This document shows positions 43,740 to 57,111 of a stretch of 64,000 bases of DNA, one piece after another. The notes under the pieces are model-generated. The model saw only the letters and a program-made list of their open reading frames with translations. It searched no databases and was not told the DNA's origin. A program made the position numbers and the translations under genes. This DNA is from Pochonia chlamydosporia 170. Taxonomy: Eukaryota > Ascomycota > Sordariomycetes > Hypocreales > Clavicipitaceae. The stretch is from positions 124,001 to 188,000 of the forward strand of contig NC_035794.1 in NCBI RefSeq assembly GCF_001653235.2, in the 5' to 3' direction. How positions within the stretch are numbered: position 1 is the first letter of the stretch; each line of letters opens with the position of its first letter.

Positions 43740-46700
43740 TTTAGTTACTCCTATATTACCTATTATTGCCTAGTATGCTTCTAATAGAGACTAGTTTGTG
43801 CTCTATCTATTACCCCTTTAGGCCTATTATTATTTTTAGTCTAGGCTACTATTATTATGCCCTGTACTTTATGCTTATTTTTATTATTTAGTTTAGTCTG
43901 CTATACATTTTGTGCAGCCCTTTAAGAAGGATAGTTAGTAGTTAGTATTAATTAATTCTTACTCTATTTAGGCTTGCTATTTTTCCTAGTTTAGTACTAT
44001 CTAGGTCTATTACTTATCCTAATATCTCTCTATTATAACTTAAACCTTATAAGTGCCTTAGTATTCTCTATAGCTTCTAGTAGCTTCTATATTAGTTATA
44101 TATAGCCTATCTATTTTATTAGTATATTTCTCTAATGCCTCTATCCTAGTGCATTCTTAGTAGCTAGGATTTTCTTAACCTAGTACTCTTATATTACTTA
44201 GTCTTATTCTATTAGTATAAGGTCTAGGCCTAGATAGAAGTCTATAAGGTGCTAGAAGGGAAGCAGGTTAGTTACTATGCGCTCTAGTAGGTCTATATAG
44301 AAGATATTATAGATGCCCCTTAGAATATCTAGTTAGACTATTAGGGGGATTAGTACTTCTATTACTATATATTTTGCTATTATCTAGTTAAGTTTCCTAT
44401 ATAGTTAGTTAGTCTTTACATTATAAAGGTTTAACTATACTAGGTTGCCTACTTAGTAGCATTCTGCTAGTTATCTACTATAGTTTATATTCTCTTACTA
44501 TTACTACTATATATAGTTAATTACTGCCTATATTAGCTTTATTCCCTCTTAGAGGTAGCATAGAAAGTATTAGGCTTATTCTTTTAGAGAGTTAGAGGTT
44601 AATATAGTATTAAGTATATATTAGACTAGCTCTAGGTTATATCTATAAAGGGCCTAATTAGGACTTACTCTAGTTATAGATAAGTTCCTATTATTAAGAG
44701 CTAGCTAGCAAGCTAGAAGGTAGGCAAGCTAGTTATGCTAAGAAAAGCTAACTATTATATATAGGACTACCTATACTTCCTAGTTTACCTACTCTATACT
44801 GCTATCTATCTATAGGTAGTATACTATAAATAGAAGCTATTTAGTGCCTACTATAGTATATAAGGCTATCTAGAAGGCACTTACCTAGTCTAACCTATAG
44901 TCTAATATTATCTATTTAGGAAAGCTATAGAACTACTACTAGATATTTTTAAAGTATTCTATATAAGCTTTAGCTGCTATTATAGTTATTACTTTAAGCT
45001 ATATATATTTAGATAGGCAGTCTATAATAACTATAAGATAGTATAGTATAGTCTAGTCTTTAGCTAGTAGGTCTATTATAAAGTCTACTAAGATCTATAA
45101 CTAGTATTAGTCTAGCGCTAGTATAGGTTATAGTAAGCCTTATCTTAGGTATTAGCTTTTTTATCCTTTATAGTAGTAATAATTCTATATAAATCTTACT
45201 ATATCTTGCGATATTTTATTCTAATAAAAGTCACAATATAACGCCTTAAATGTAGTATTTCTGCCTAGGTGTTCTAATATTAGAGAGTTATATACCTTTA
45301 TAATTATAGCTATTATTAGTAGCTTATATCTAGAGCACTATAGTCTCCCCCTATATATTAGCGCGCTATATATATTTAGGGTATAATTTGTAATTTATTC
45401 CTATATTCCTACCTCTTTAGGAAAGACTCTTATATCTTTCTAGACTGCTTTTAGGCGCTAGTAGTACTCTATATTCCTAGCTATACCTTAGTCCTATAGT
45501 TTAGCTAAGATTAGACTATTAAAGATTATAGGGCCTCTTAGAAGAGAGCGCTAGGCTGCTACTCTAGGTATAGCTTAGAAGTCTATTACTGCTACTCTAG
45601 TAGTTTCTATAATGCGCCTAGTTTATCTATATATGCCTTAGTAGTCCTATTCCCTTTATAATAGAGTATTAGGTTTCTATGCGTGCTTACCTAGCCTATA
45701 ATATAGTGTATAATTATAGAGAGATAGCTATTCTGCCTAGTATGCTTACTATTCTAATATCTCCCTTAGCGCTATAAAGTACTCTAGGTTCTTATAGTTA
45801 GTAAGAATTATAAATAGTTATATTACTCCTTATAGCTCTACTACTTATACTTTAAGGTATAATATAATTATAAGGAGTTTCTTATTATATATTATATAGT
45901 TATATTATACTAGTAGTAAGCATACTAAGTAGTATACTACTAGCTATAGTATATAGTGCTTATTATATTAAGAGAGATACCCTTCTAGTGCCTTGCTAGA
46001 GTAATCTACCTCTAGTATTATCTTCTTATTAGAATCCTATTAGGTAAGTACTAGGTATAATATAAAGGTATTCTTAAGTATCTTAAATACTAACTAGCAC
46101 TATAATATTTACTTAAAGGGAGTATTTTTCTTAAGAAGGTTAACTAGAAGCTCTATTATAGCTAAGAAGTTTAGGATAAACTTATAATAGAAGTTTATAA
46201 ACTCTAAGAACCTATATACTTCTTAGACCCTAGTAGAAGCCTTTTAGTTCTAGATTGCTGCTACCTTCTCTAGGTCTAGGCGTACTAACTTTCTAGCTAT
46301 AATAATAAAGCCTAGGTACTTTACCTTCTTAACCCTAAAGCTATACTTATAAATATCTAGATTAAGGCTAGCATGCTTTAGCCTTACTAGCACCTTATAA
46401 ACCTTCTTTATGTGGTTCTTATATAAGCCTTCTAAGTAAATTAGCATATTATCTAGATAGGTAGTAGTAAAATTGCCTAGCATATTACCTAGTGCTCTAT
46501 TAATATATTACTAGAAGGTAGCTAGCGCTCCTGCTAGACTAAATAGAGCAATAAGCTATTTAAATAGGCTAAACCTAGTCTAGAATACTATATAGTACTT
46601 ATTGCTCTTAGTAATTTATATTTAATAGAATGCTATATATATATTAAGCTTTATAAACTAGCGTGCCTTAGATAGTAACTATAGCGTCTCCTTTACTAGT

Positions 46701-46867
46701 AGGAGAGAGTAATAGTCCTACTCTATAACCTTATTAAGTGTGTAGTAGTCCACGCAAAATTGCTATCTGCCTCCTACCTTCTTTACTAGTAGTACTAGTG
46801 CTACTACTAATAATAAGCTAGCCCTAATCTAACCTTTATCTATTAGGTTAGTAACCTGCTTCCTAAT
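43740..46867 (-). mobile_element. Ty3/gypsy pol remnant (element A), RIP-degraded
   Basis: Read on the minus strand, reverse transcriptase appears at about 46,860-46,000 (FCVDYYTLNKVIE, TTYLDNMLIYLEGLYKNHIK, YSFRVKKVKYLGFII) with the YxDD box altered to YLDN. An integrase core follows at about 45,100-44,700 (ILVDFIIDLLAKD, LYYLIVIIDCLSKYI, AAKAYIEYFKNI). RT before integrase identifies Ty3/gypsy. Dozens of in-frame TAA/TAG stops make it inactive. The RT end is cut at 46867 by the LTR of element B. Confidence 0.8.
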
Positions 46868-47112
46868 TGTGAGGGTTTAGAAAGACTTATTTAATCTACC
46901 TAATAATATTGTTATAAAGAGAAAGAATTAACAAAATAAAAGGAGAGATCCCCTAGATCTCTCCTGTAATATTCTCTATATGTACTAACTATAACGTTAG
47001 TTATATAGGCAACTATTAGACATAGGTATTATAACTATAGTTACAATTAACTATATTGTGGCGACGCAATAAGGCCTTTGGCTAAGTCTCCTTTAGGGTC
47101 TAACCTATCACA
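46868..47112 (-). repeat. LTR of gypsy element B
   Basis: This 245-bp sequence begins TGTGA and ends TCACA, perfect inverted ends. Seen on the minus strand it starts TGTGATAGGTTAGACC and is directly preceded by a purine-rich tract at 47113-47129 (minus-strand GCGAAAGGGGGGAGTAC), a typical polypurine tract. It is therefore the 3' LTR of an element whose body lies to the right. Confidence 0.75.
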
Positions 47113-48505
47113 GTACTCCCCCCTTTCGCAAGATAACATTCCTAAGCTTCTAGTATAGTAGTACCTTCTAAGGCAGAGGCTAGCTCCTATATTAACTCTT
47201 AATAGCTTGCCTACTTAATAAGGTATTTCTTCTTGTGACCTTGCTCTTATTAGATATACCTTTCTCATAAGATAGCCTCTAGCTTGTACTCTTCTTTACT
47301 ATTAACTAACTGTAAGGGTAGCTAGTTATCCGTATAAACCTATAAGAGCAATAGGTCTATTACAGCTAACTGTAATAATGCCACATAAAAGACATTATAA
47401 ATACCTAGCAGCATATTAAGATAGTAGCTATAGGAGCTAATTCTCTTAATTACTAAGAACTTTATATACTTTATATCTAGCTTCTTATATAGACGCTTTA
47501 TATATATATTTCTTAAGTTAAGCTAGACTTTATTACTAACTTTAAATGCTAGCGCTTATTGCTGTATATAGTTAGCTGCTTTCTCTTAAGATTACTAGGC
47601 TACTGCTATAGCTACTTGCGCCTAGTCTATTACTTGCTTAAGCTTCCATATAATATTATCTGCCTATTAAATAGGGCTCTATATAACTATAGGCATTAGT
47701 TTATTATTTGTAAATTTCACTGGCTTAATGTAGTACCTATATATTAAGAAGAATAGGCTAACTTTTATAGAGGCTATATCTTAGTTATTTATCGCAAGCT
47801 CTACATATAATAATAGATTAACCTAATTGTCCTAGTTATAGTTTGTGAATATATATATATAGGCCTTAATTATCTGGTTTATTTATTCTATTAAACTGTC
47901 TATCTCTAGATAGTATGCTATAGAGAGGCGCTATACTATCTATAGTAGCATACAAATTTATTTCCATAGTTACCCTACAAACTAGGTGCCTTAGTCTAAC
48001 ATAATAGCTCTTAGTATACTATAGTGCTTATAAAAGCCTTATATAAATATCTTTACTACTATCTCTACTTGTGTGTCTTTATATAGTTCTAAAATAATAC
48101 CCTTACTTAGCCTATTTATAATAACTATTAGGTTTGTATAGCTATAACTTCTTAGGAGATCTATAATAAAGTTAACAGATATCTCCTGCTAGATTTAACT
48201 TAGAATAGGTAACAGTTTAAGAAACTTGCTTCTTCTTTCTCTCTAGGATTTATTTCCCTTACAGCTATCACAGTTTTGTGTAAACTATTATATAGCGCCT
48301 ATTATCCCAGGCTAGAAAAACTGCCAAGCTAATAAGCTTAATAAGCCCTCTCTTCCTAAATATCCTATCAAAAGCAAGTTATAGGTCTTCTGTATTATTC
48401 TCGTCTGTAGAGGCTTCTAGTTTAGCACCCACTATTATTCCTAGAATAGGGGCTTATTATTAGTTAATAAGGTGCACTTGCTAATAGAGACTTTTTGTTA
48501 GGGAG
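47113..48505 (-). mobile_element. Gypsy element B, truncated pol with integrase
   Basis: On the minus strand an integrase can be followed around 48,010-47,860: LRAIMLD-type block, FVG-LWK, then a decayed copy of the HPxTDGQTER-like block and NQIIKAYIYIFTNYNQD. Stops fall where Gln, Arg or Trp are expected. Only the pol 3' part remains; near 48,508 it meets an unrelated sequence starting TGTTAGGGAGGGTG, probably another LTR insertion. Confidence 0.65.
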
Positions 48506-50399
48506 GGTGTTTAAATAAGCAGAGTAAGGGACAAGGGAAGTAATCTTATATTTATAGCAAAATAGCAGATATCTAGCAGTTAGAATGGTAATAGTCTTAA
48601 TCTCTAACCTCCTTCTAAAACCCTAAAGATCTCTTCTTCCCTTCTTTTTATACTAGGAGTAGAGTAGTAGTATAGTGTTTACTACTTACAGTTAGCCCCT
48701 CTTAGGAATAGCTTCTAATAGAGCTACCCTCCTTTTATTATAACTATGCTTAGTTACAGCTATATTGCTAGTAACTTACAGCTATAAATAGCTTCTAGCC
48801 CCAGGATACCTAATTAACTGCTAATAGGTATCTAAGTAGCTGCAAGCTAACAGCTGCTAACAGGTGCCTAAGCAGCTGCAAGCTAACAGCTACTAGAGCA
48901 GCTATTAACTCTATAGCTATTAGCTATTAATCCTAATCCCCTAGATATATAAGTAGGACCTCTCTCCCTTTCTTTCTTTCTTTCCTTCTTTTCTCCTTTA
49001 TCCCCTCTTATTCTTATAAGTACTCCCTATAGTAGTAGCTTGCTAGCGCTCTTACTATAAGTTAGCTATATAGTAGTACTAATTCTCTTAATTTTTAATA
49101 GAATTCCTATATTTTTATAATTTCCTATCCTAAAATTTTATTAATTTAGTAGGTACTCTTTATAGTTCTAGTAGTATATTTACTGCTAACTAGCTGCTAG
49201 ATTACTATGCCTTATTACTAGACTAGCTATAAGACTATACCTAGAAGCACTCTAGCTATAATAGGAATGCCTTCTACCCTAATTAAGAAATATACTTCTT
49301 ATAGGTAGGTTTTTTATCCTTCTTACTATATATATAGTGCTAACTAGTAGCTAGCTTAAAGGTAGAATACTACTAGTAGTATACTTATAGGATAGCTAAC
49401 TAGAAGTTCTATCCTACTAATATAACTACTAATAGTATGCCTAAATATAAGGCAAAAAATCTAGGTATCCTAGTTATATATACGCTAGTAAAGAGCTATA
49501 AGTTAGCTGCTAGGTTACTACTTGCTCCTACTAACTGCTTAGTAGCTAATACTATAAAATATGCCTATTATTTTAAAAATAATAAGCTATATATTCCTGT
49601 GAGTACCTATATTATTATAGCTTATTTACTACTAACTAGTAGCTAGCTTAATTCCTATGCCTATTATGCCTATAAGGCTACCTTTATAGCTAAGAATACT
49701 ATTAATAAAGAAGAGAATTAGTACTATAGTAATGCTAACTTTCTTACTACTTATAAGAAGCTAGTTTACGCCTTAGCTAAGAAGAAAAATAAGGATAAAA
49801 AGGGATAGGCCTACTATACTTAGATTAAAGTAGTAGCTACCTATAAGGCAGTTATTAATAAATGCGCTATAATCTTATAGCTATATAAGGTAACCTAGGT
49901 ATAGGCTTTCCTAGAAATTATAAATTGCCTCTACTATATATATAAAAATAGCGCTCTAGTAAGTCTAATAATATAGGTCTATAATTATAGCTTTACTACT
50001 AACTTATAGCTAGTTCTCTAAATATTATAAGCTTTTTCTAGCTTATATAGTACTACTCTTAGTGCTAATTAAGCTAGATAAGCTAATATACTAGTTAGAG
50101 GTAGAGAATACTAAGAGGGAGCTTAAATAGCTAGATAGTAATTAGGTAGTAGCTAGAAGAGCTATTTTAATAATTATATCTTTAATATTTTGCTCTAGGA
50201 ATTAAATTTTTATTTTTAGCTCTACTTAGCTATTCTATTATAACCTTACTACTAACTTGCTATAAACCTATTTATTATAGTTATTTAAAAGCTCTTAGGT
50301 ATTAAAATCTTAGCATAATAGCTAGGAATTTTCTAAGGTATTATATCCTACCTATTTTACTAGGTAGTAGTGCCTTTTTCTATTATATTTATAGGCAAC
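48506..50399. other. AT-rich RIP-affected sequence, unassigned (possible further LTR element)
   Basis: It starts TGTTAGGGAGGG at about 48,509, LTR-like, with a TATA-type box and CT-rich tract at 48,945-49,010. A 69-codon plus frame (49437-49646) and neighbouring frames look like decayed coding sequence, but no family can be named. Confidence 0.4.
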
Positions 50400-51871
50400 T
50401 ATCTATTTAACCTTATACTTAGGCGTAAGCTCTAAGGTGCTATCTTATAACTATCTTACAGCTAGGGCCTTCTTTATATTTCCTTAAAAAGGCTCTAAAT
50501 TAGAGACGTAAAAGACACTATATATTTAGGTGCTCTTAGGCATTTATAGCTAATATGCTATATAGTAGTTCCTAATTAACTAAATAATATAGTAAGATTC
50601 TAGGTACTTAGCTATAAGCTTTCTACTAGAATGCTATAGGTTAATATTTTTAGTAGATAATAGTATATAGTCTCCTTCTTAGAACTTTATAGGGATATAC
50701 TTATAATTATAATATTTAGTATATTTAGCTTATATACTACTAAGTAGTTACTTAATAGACTAGTAGTAGGTTTATAGTTTTAGTACTTTACTTTTAGCCT
50801 ACTTATTAATAATATTAAGAGGCTTAATAGTATAACTTAGTTCTCTAGAGGTAAATTCTTATAGCGCCTCTACTAGAGAGTAGCTATATACTATATAATA
50901 GCTAGTATTATAAGTAAATTATACTATTAGTAGGCAGTCTAGCTAGTCTATCTGCTTAATACTTCTAAAAGCTCTAATATAGTGCTCTAGAATTTAATTT
51001 AAGCGCTTAGTTTAACTATCTATTTAAGGGTAAAATACTATATTAAGCTGCTACTTAGTTGCTAAGAGGTAGTAGAAAGTCCCCTAAAAGCTACTAGTAA
51101 AGGTTATACCTTAATCTATTATAATTCTCTTAGGCATACTATAGTTCTTAAAGATTTAGTCTAAGAAGATAATAGTAAGTCTATTACTAGTAATCTACTT
51201 AGATACTAGTTTATAAATAGTATACTTAGAGAATTAATCTATAATAACTAAGATAGAATTATAAACCTTATTTCTATATATACTTATAGGGGGTAAGCTA
51301 GTAATAAAGTCTATTAATATCTCCTAAAAGGGGCAATCTAGTATAGAGAGAGCTATAAGTTTACTATATAAGTAGTATAGCCTTAGTTTTAAGACTTAAT
51401 AGTTTAGGTAGGTACCTATATAGTCTTTAATCTACTTCTTTATGCCCTACTAGTAATATTAAGCTATAAGCCTATATAAAGTCTTACTTACTCTATAATG
51501 CCTAGCAGCTAGGTTATTATAAACTAGTAATAGTAACTCTTTTTATAGACCTTCTAGAATATAAATATAGCTCTTATATAGGAGCAGTCTACTTATGTTA
51601 ACTCTCTAAGGCTTATGCCTTTAGGTTGCTACTTTTAAGTTACTTATAAGTAACTCTAGTTATTAGGCAATAAAGGTATCTCTCTATTGCGCCTCTAATA
51701 GTGCTTCTAGGATAGTAGGAACTCCTATAGGCCTCTTACTACCTAGACTATCTATTATAGAGCTTAATTTAGTAGAGACCCTCCTAATAGCTAAAAGTTA
51801 CACTATAGTACTCTAGCAGACTAGCTACTTTATAGCTAGTCCTAACTCTACTAGCTAGAAGCTCTATTACT
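50400..51871 (-). mobile_element. Gypsy element C, integrase part (left of nested insertion)
   Basis: On the minus strand an integrase domain is readable at about 51,400-50,850: LLLVYNNLAARHYRVSKTLY, ILIDFITSLPPISIYRNKVY, SILVIID-FSKYTIYKLVSK, KNYSMPKRIIID, TFTSSF, ILEHYIRAFRSI. The element resumes beyond 60,780 on the right of element D. Confidence 0.75.
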
Positions 51872-51999
51872 TATAAAAGGCAACCTTATATCTTATAGTA
51901 TAAGTGTTACTCTTTTCTTTGCTAGCAATAGATTACAGCTTTAATATTTTACAGGTAGGCTAGGTGTGCTTAGCATTATAGCTCCCTTGCTGCTTATAA
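51872..51999. repeat. Tandem array, left part, with TSD
   Basis: One unit of a roughly 125-bp repeat starts at 51872 (TATAAAAGGCAACCTTATAT); the next would start at 51995, where element D inserted. Bases 51995-51999 (TATAA) form the left target site duplication. Confidence 0.8.
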
Positions 52000-52228
52000 T
52001 ATAACGGGCTAAGCCTAATAGTAGCTTAGCTTGCGCTCTCGCCTTTATCTCTAACCTTATCACTAGTAACCCCTAGTAACAAGCAAGATTAGCAGAAGCA
52101 AGCTCACAAGCCTATAAGAGCTCTATAAGCTCTTATATTCTTATTCTCTTCTTTCTTTCCTTCTTAGCTTTAGATACTTATTCTAGTTATTCTAGCTAGT
52201 TATTAATATACTTACTTAAACTATTATA
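52000..52228 (+). repeat. 5' LTR of element D
   Basis: 229 bp, starting TATAACGGGCTAAGCC (ancestral TG start changed to TA) and ending TATTATA. It matches the 3' LTR in length and almost all positions, with differences mainly C/T and G/A. Confidence 0.85.
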
Positions 52229-54689
52229 TTATCTAAAGCTCCTTTCTAAATTCCTATAATTAATTATATTGCGCTTCTGTGTATATTATAACTATATTAG
52301 AAAGTACTATATTTAATTAATTAATTAACTTAGTTAATAGAGATTTACTTATATAGCTATTTAAGATAGCATATAGAGTACATACTTAAGGCATCTAATT
52401 AACTAGACGCTAAGTAAAAGCCTAAGAGGGAAGTTTATATCCCTATCTTACAGTATTACCTACTAACTTAAGAGGCATTTAAGAGCTCTATAGTAAGATT
52501 ACTGCAAGCAGGAAACCTATAAAGACCCTAGCAGACCTAGGTTAGCAGAAAAGCTCTTAACAAATAAGCAGTATTATGTCTCTACAATAGATCTTAGATT
52601 AAGATAGCAGAGGGCTCTCTAAAGAGAGAGGCAAATTATCTAGTAAAAGCTTACAAAAGCTATAGAAGATCTCTATAATAGAGATACGCAAACAAATAAG
52701 TTACCTAACAAAGAGATAACTTATAATAGAAAGTAATAGCTAGAAAGAAAGCCCCTAAAGTTAGACCTCTTAGATACTAAGGCAAATAATATCTTAATTT
52801 ATAGAGTCTATATAAGCCTTACGTATTAAATGTAAAGCTAACTAAGAAGAAACGCAAAATTAGATATAAGCTCTACAATCCGCAATTACCACCCTAAACC
52901 TAACCTTCTTAGGGGATATTGCTAACCTAATGCCCCAGAGATTAGGTCCCACGCCTCTGGTGTTAAATACTATCTTACTGCTGCCTATTACCCCTAATAA
53001 AGTGCTACTAGGCCTTCTACCAACCAAAAAGAAGGCTACTCTACTAGATCCCCCTTAATTTAAAGGAAATTAGCTAGGCTTCCAAGTATAGCTTAGTAAG
53101 ATTAGAAATAAGCTTTAAGTAGATAGCCCTACTATTAGAAGTAAACCTAACTAATTTGCCTATATCTATATAAGGCTAGGCAGATAACCACAAAGAATAA
53201 TAATTACTTATATAGAAGCTAGAGGGAGCAATAGAACATCTAACCTAGACTAATATTTATAGTACCTAGAGGAATATTATGGCAACCCTAACGTGAAGGC
53301 TAGGGCTATAGAACGCCTTAGATCCCTAAGACAGAAGGATAATAAAATATTCGCTATATTCCTGCCTAAGTTTAAGAGAGAGCTAGCAGACTTAGGAGGG
53401 AGCTCTTAGCTAGAAGACGTAAAAATTAGTTACCTAGAAGTATTAGTTAATACCTAACTCTGCCGTATAGCTATTTATATAGACCTTAACTAAATAGGAT
53501 ACCTTGCCTAGGCATAGACTTTACTAAAGGTCTCTTCACATTTAGAGGGAATTAGTAAAATAGAAGGACTTTAACGCAATAAATAGTTAAACAGGCAACC
53601 TAAAGGATAGTACTAAGGGTCTAAAGGGAAGAAGGTATTACAACTACCTATTAATAAGAAAGGAGCTCTAAACTAAATAGACTAGAAACTAATAAGAGTA
53701 AATGCGGCAGAAAGCAAAATAGCTACACATAAAATAAAGGATACTAGAAGTATTACTTGCTACCGCTATAACTAACTAGGTTATATTGCTAGAGGCTATA
53801 GGGGAAAAATTAAGGATATAAGTAAGAGGAAATATCCTATAGAGTATAAACCCTCTTAGACTACAGCTATAAGAGTATAGGCTAAGAACTCTAATAATTC
53901 TAAACCTAGTAATAATAGATAGGAAAGCTCTTATAAAATAGCTTTAGACTAGGATTTAGAAAACAAGTAGCTTCTAGTTAAAGGCGCAACTAGAAGCAGA
54001 AATTAGCTAAGAAGGACTAGAATAAATAGAGAGACTAAATAGATAGTAGGCCTTTCTATATTAATATAGAACTTAATAGGGAATACTATATAACTGCTCT
54101 TATTAACTATAGATACCTAAACTATAGTATAATTAAAGAGGCTCTTATCTAAAAACTCTAGCTATTATATATTACTATTCCTTTCTAAACACTTAAATAA
54201 GTAGTAGGATTTATTTCTAGGGCAATCTAATATATTTTATATATAGATATTAATATTAATAGCTACTAGAAAAGCTATACCTTCTTCTATATTATACTAG
54301 GCTAGAAGGAAGATATAATATTAGGGAGAACCTAGATAAACTAGAAAGATATTATAATTTACCTAGTAAAAGGCCTACTCTATATAGGCTTAAATAGCTT
54401 ATAGGTTTAGGAGAGGCACCCTAAGAAAAAGAGAAAGTATAAGCTTTAAGGTATAATAGTATCTATCTTTACTAGCCTTATATAATAAGCCTAATAATAA
54501 AAACTAAAGAATAAGAAAGATAGGCTATAGGTTTTTGCTATAAGTCTTTAAGATATTAAGAAGGCCCTTACTCTAAAGAAATAAATAGACTCTTATAAGA
54601 AGCTTTCTAAGTATTATTATAAATTCCTCCCTATCTTTAATAGAGAAAAAGCAGACTAGCTACTGCTAAATTAGCCTAGGATTAACTAC

Positions 54690-57110
54690 TAAATCCCCTT
54701 ATAGATTAATAAGAAGGGGAAAGAGAAGGAACTACTATTTAGGCCTCTATATAGGATATTAAGAGAAGAACTTATTATCCTTTACTAAACTCTTATTAAG
54801 CTTCTAGATAAAGGATTTATTTAAGCTAGTAGCTTAGTAGCCTTTATACTTATACTCTTTATGTAAAAACTAGATAGGAGACTCTAATTCTATGTGAACT
54901 ATTAAGCACTTAACGTAATTACATAAAAGGACTAATACCTGCTATCCCTAATTAATAAGACCCTATAAGCTATATCTAAGGCTAAGTAGCTTACTAAGTT
55001 AGACATTATTGCTGCCTTTTATAAGATCTACATTAAGAAAGAAGATAAATAAAAGACTGCCTTTTAAACTTACTATAGACTCTTTAAGTAGCTTATTATA
55101 CTATTTAGGCTAATAGGAGCCCCTATAACCTTCTAATAGTATATTAACTAAACCTTATAGAATTACCTTAATAAGTTTTATTTAGCCTATATTAATAATA
55201 TCTTAATCTACTTAGATAAGTTCCTAAAGAACTATTAATAGAAGGTTAAGTAAGTACTATAGAGACTTTAGAATGCTAGCCTATAGGTAGATATTAATAA
55301 ATATAAATTTAAGACTAAGAGTATAAAGTACTTAGGCTTTATTATAGAAGTAGGCAAAGGAATCTAAGTAGACTCTAAGAAGATTTAAGCTATCTAGCTA
55401 TAGGAAGAATCTAAGACTATAAGAGAAGTATAATAGTTTATTAGTTTTATAAACTATTATTACTAATTTATTCCTATATTCTTAAAGATTATAATGCTAC
55501 TTACTATATTAACTAAGAAAGATGCCTAGTTTATATAGTTACCTAGCTATTAGGCTTCTTTTAATAAGCTTAAGTTACTACTAATTAGTGCCTCCCTATT
55601 AGCATAGTAGGATCCTAACTAAGAGATAGTAGTAGAGATAGACTCTTCTAGCTATATTATTAGAGGTTTACTATTATAAAAAGATAACTAGGAACTTTTA
55701 TAGCTAGTTGCCTTCTTCTCTAAAAAGAATACCCCTACTAAATATAACTACCCTATTTATAATAAGAAGTTACTTGCTATTATCTGCTGCTTAGAGTATT
55801 AAAACCTAGAGCTATATAGTATTACTTTATTTAAGATTCTTATAAACTACCTTAATCTTTAGTACTTTATAAAGAAGTAATAGCTTAGTAAGAGATAAGC
55901 TAGATAGGCTAAGATTCTATTATAGTATAACTTTATTATTTAGTATTACTCTAGCAAATAAGTAGTAGTCCTAGATATACTTTTATAATAGGAATAGGAT
56001 ATACTAGTAGGACTTAATAATAAGAGACTCTAAGAATATAAGATATAGCTATTTTAGTTAGTTAAGGGAAAAAAGAGAGCTATATGCTTACACATTAAAG
56101 CTTCTATTAAGGCTAGCTTTATTAAGAAAGGCAATATAGATTAATCTAAGAACCCTACTACTAGCTATAATCCTAATATTAAGAATCCCTTTACTGTAAC
56201 TAACCTATAAGAACTATAGACTAAAGGGTTATAGAAGTATAACTAATACTAGCTAATAAGAGAGGTAGTTTAGAAAGGTAATAAGCGCCTGCTATTATAG
56301 TAGGGGTTACTAATTACCTTATTAGAATGCTCTATTAATAAAGGATACTAACTCTATTAGTAAGAGAGAATTTAGATTCCCTAATATAAGCTACTACACA
56401 TAAGAATTATCTAGAATACCTATAACTTAATATTAACTAGCTACCTAGGTAGGAATATACTTAAGTCTCTAGTTAGCAAAAGATTCTACTAGCCTAGGTT
56501 AGATAAAGATATATAGTAGTTTATATAAAACTATAATATTTATAGTTAAAGTACTATATAGAGGGAAAAATAGTATAAACTACTTAAATTACTCCTAGTA
56601 CTAGACTAGATCTAGTCTAAGATATCTATTAACTTTATTATTAACCTTCCCCTAATAAGCTCTAATAGTATAATTAACCTAATAGTAATTACAGATTAAC
56701 TATTAAAGAGCATTATCTTAGAACCTATACTTATAATTACCGCAAAAGTAACTGCTAAAATAATAATAAAATGCTTTATTAATATTATAAATTCCCTAGA
56801 GTAATAGTTACTAATTAAGGTTTATAGTTTACTAGCTATCTCTAGCGCTACTTATATTAACTCTTATAAGTCTAGTAATGCCTTTCTACTGTATAGCACC
56901 TATAGACTAATAGGGCAACTAAGAGAGCAAACTAGAAAGTAGAAAGATACTTATATATCTTTATAGTATATACTTAAAGTAATTAGGATAATCTACTACT
57001 AATAGTAGCTATAGCCTTAAATAATAAGATAGCTACTACTATAAGTATTAGCTTATTCTTTCTTACCTATAGATATTATATTAACCTAATCTAAGTTAAT
57101 AAACTGCTTT
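54690..57110 (+). repeat. First copy of 2,421-bp duplicated pol segment
   Basis: This covers RT to integrase of element D and is repeated at 57112-59532 with a constant offset of 2,422 bp. About a dozen differences were seen, all transitions, all within the first 1.05 kb; the remainder appears identical by eye. Confidence 0.9.
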
Positions 57111-57111
57111 N
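57111..57111. other. Ambiguous base N at the duplication joint
   Basis: The only N noticed in the window sits exactly between the two copies. Copy one stops in mid-integrase here, and copy two restarts in mid-RT. Confidence 0.95.
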
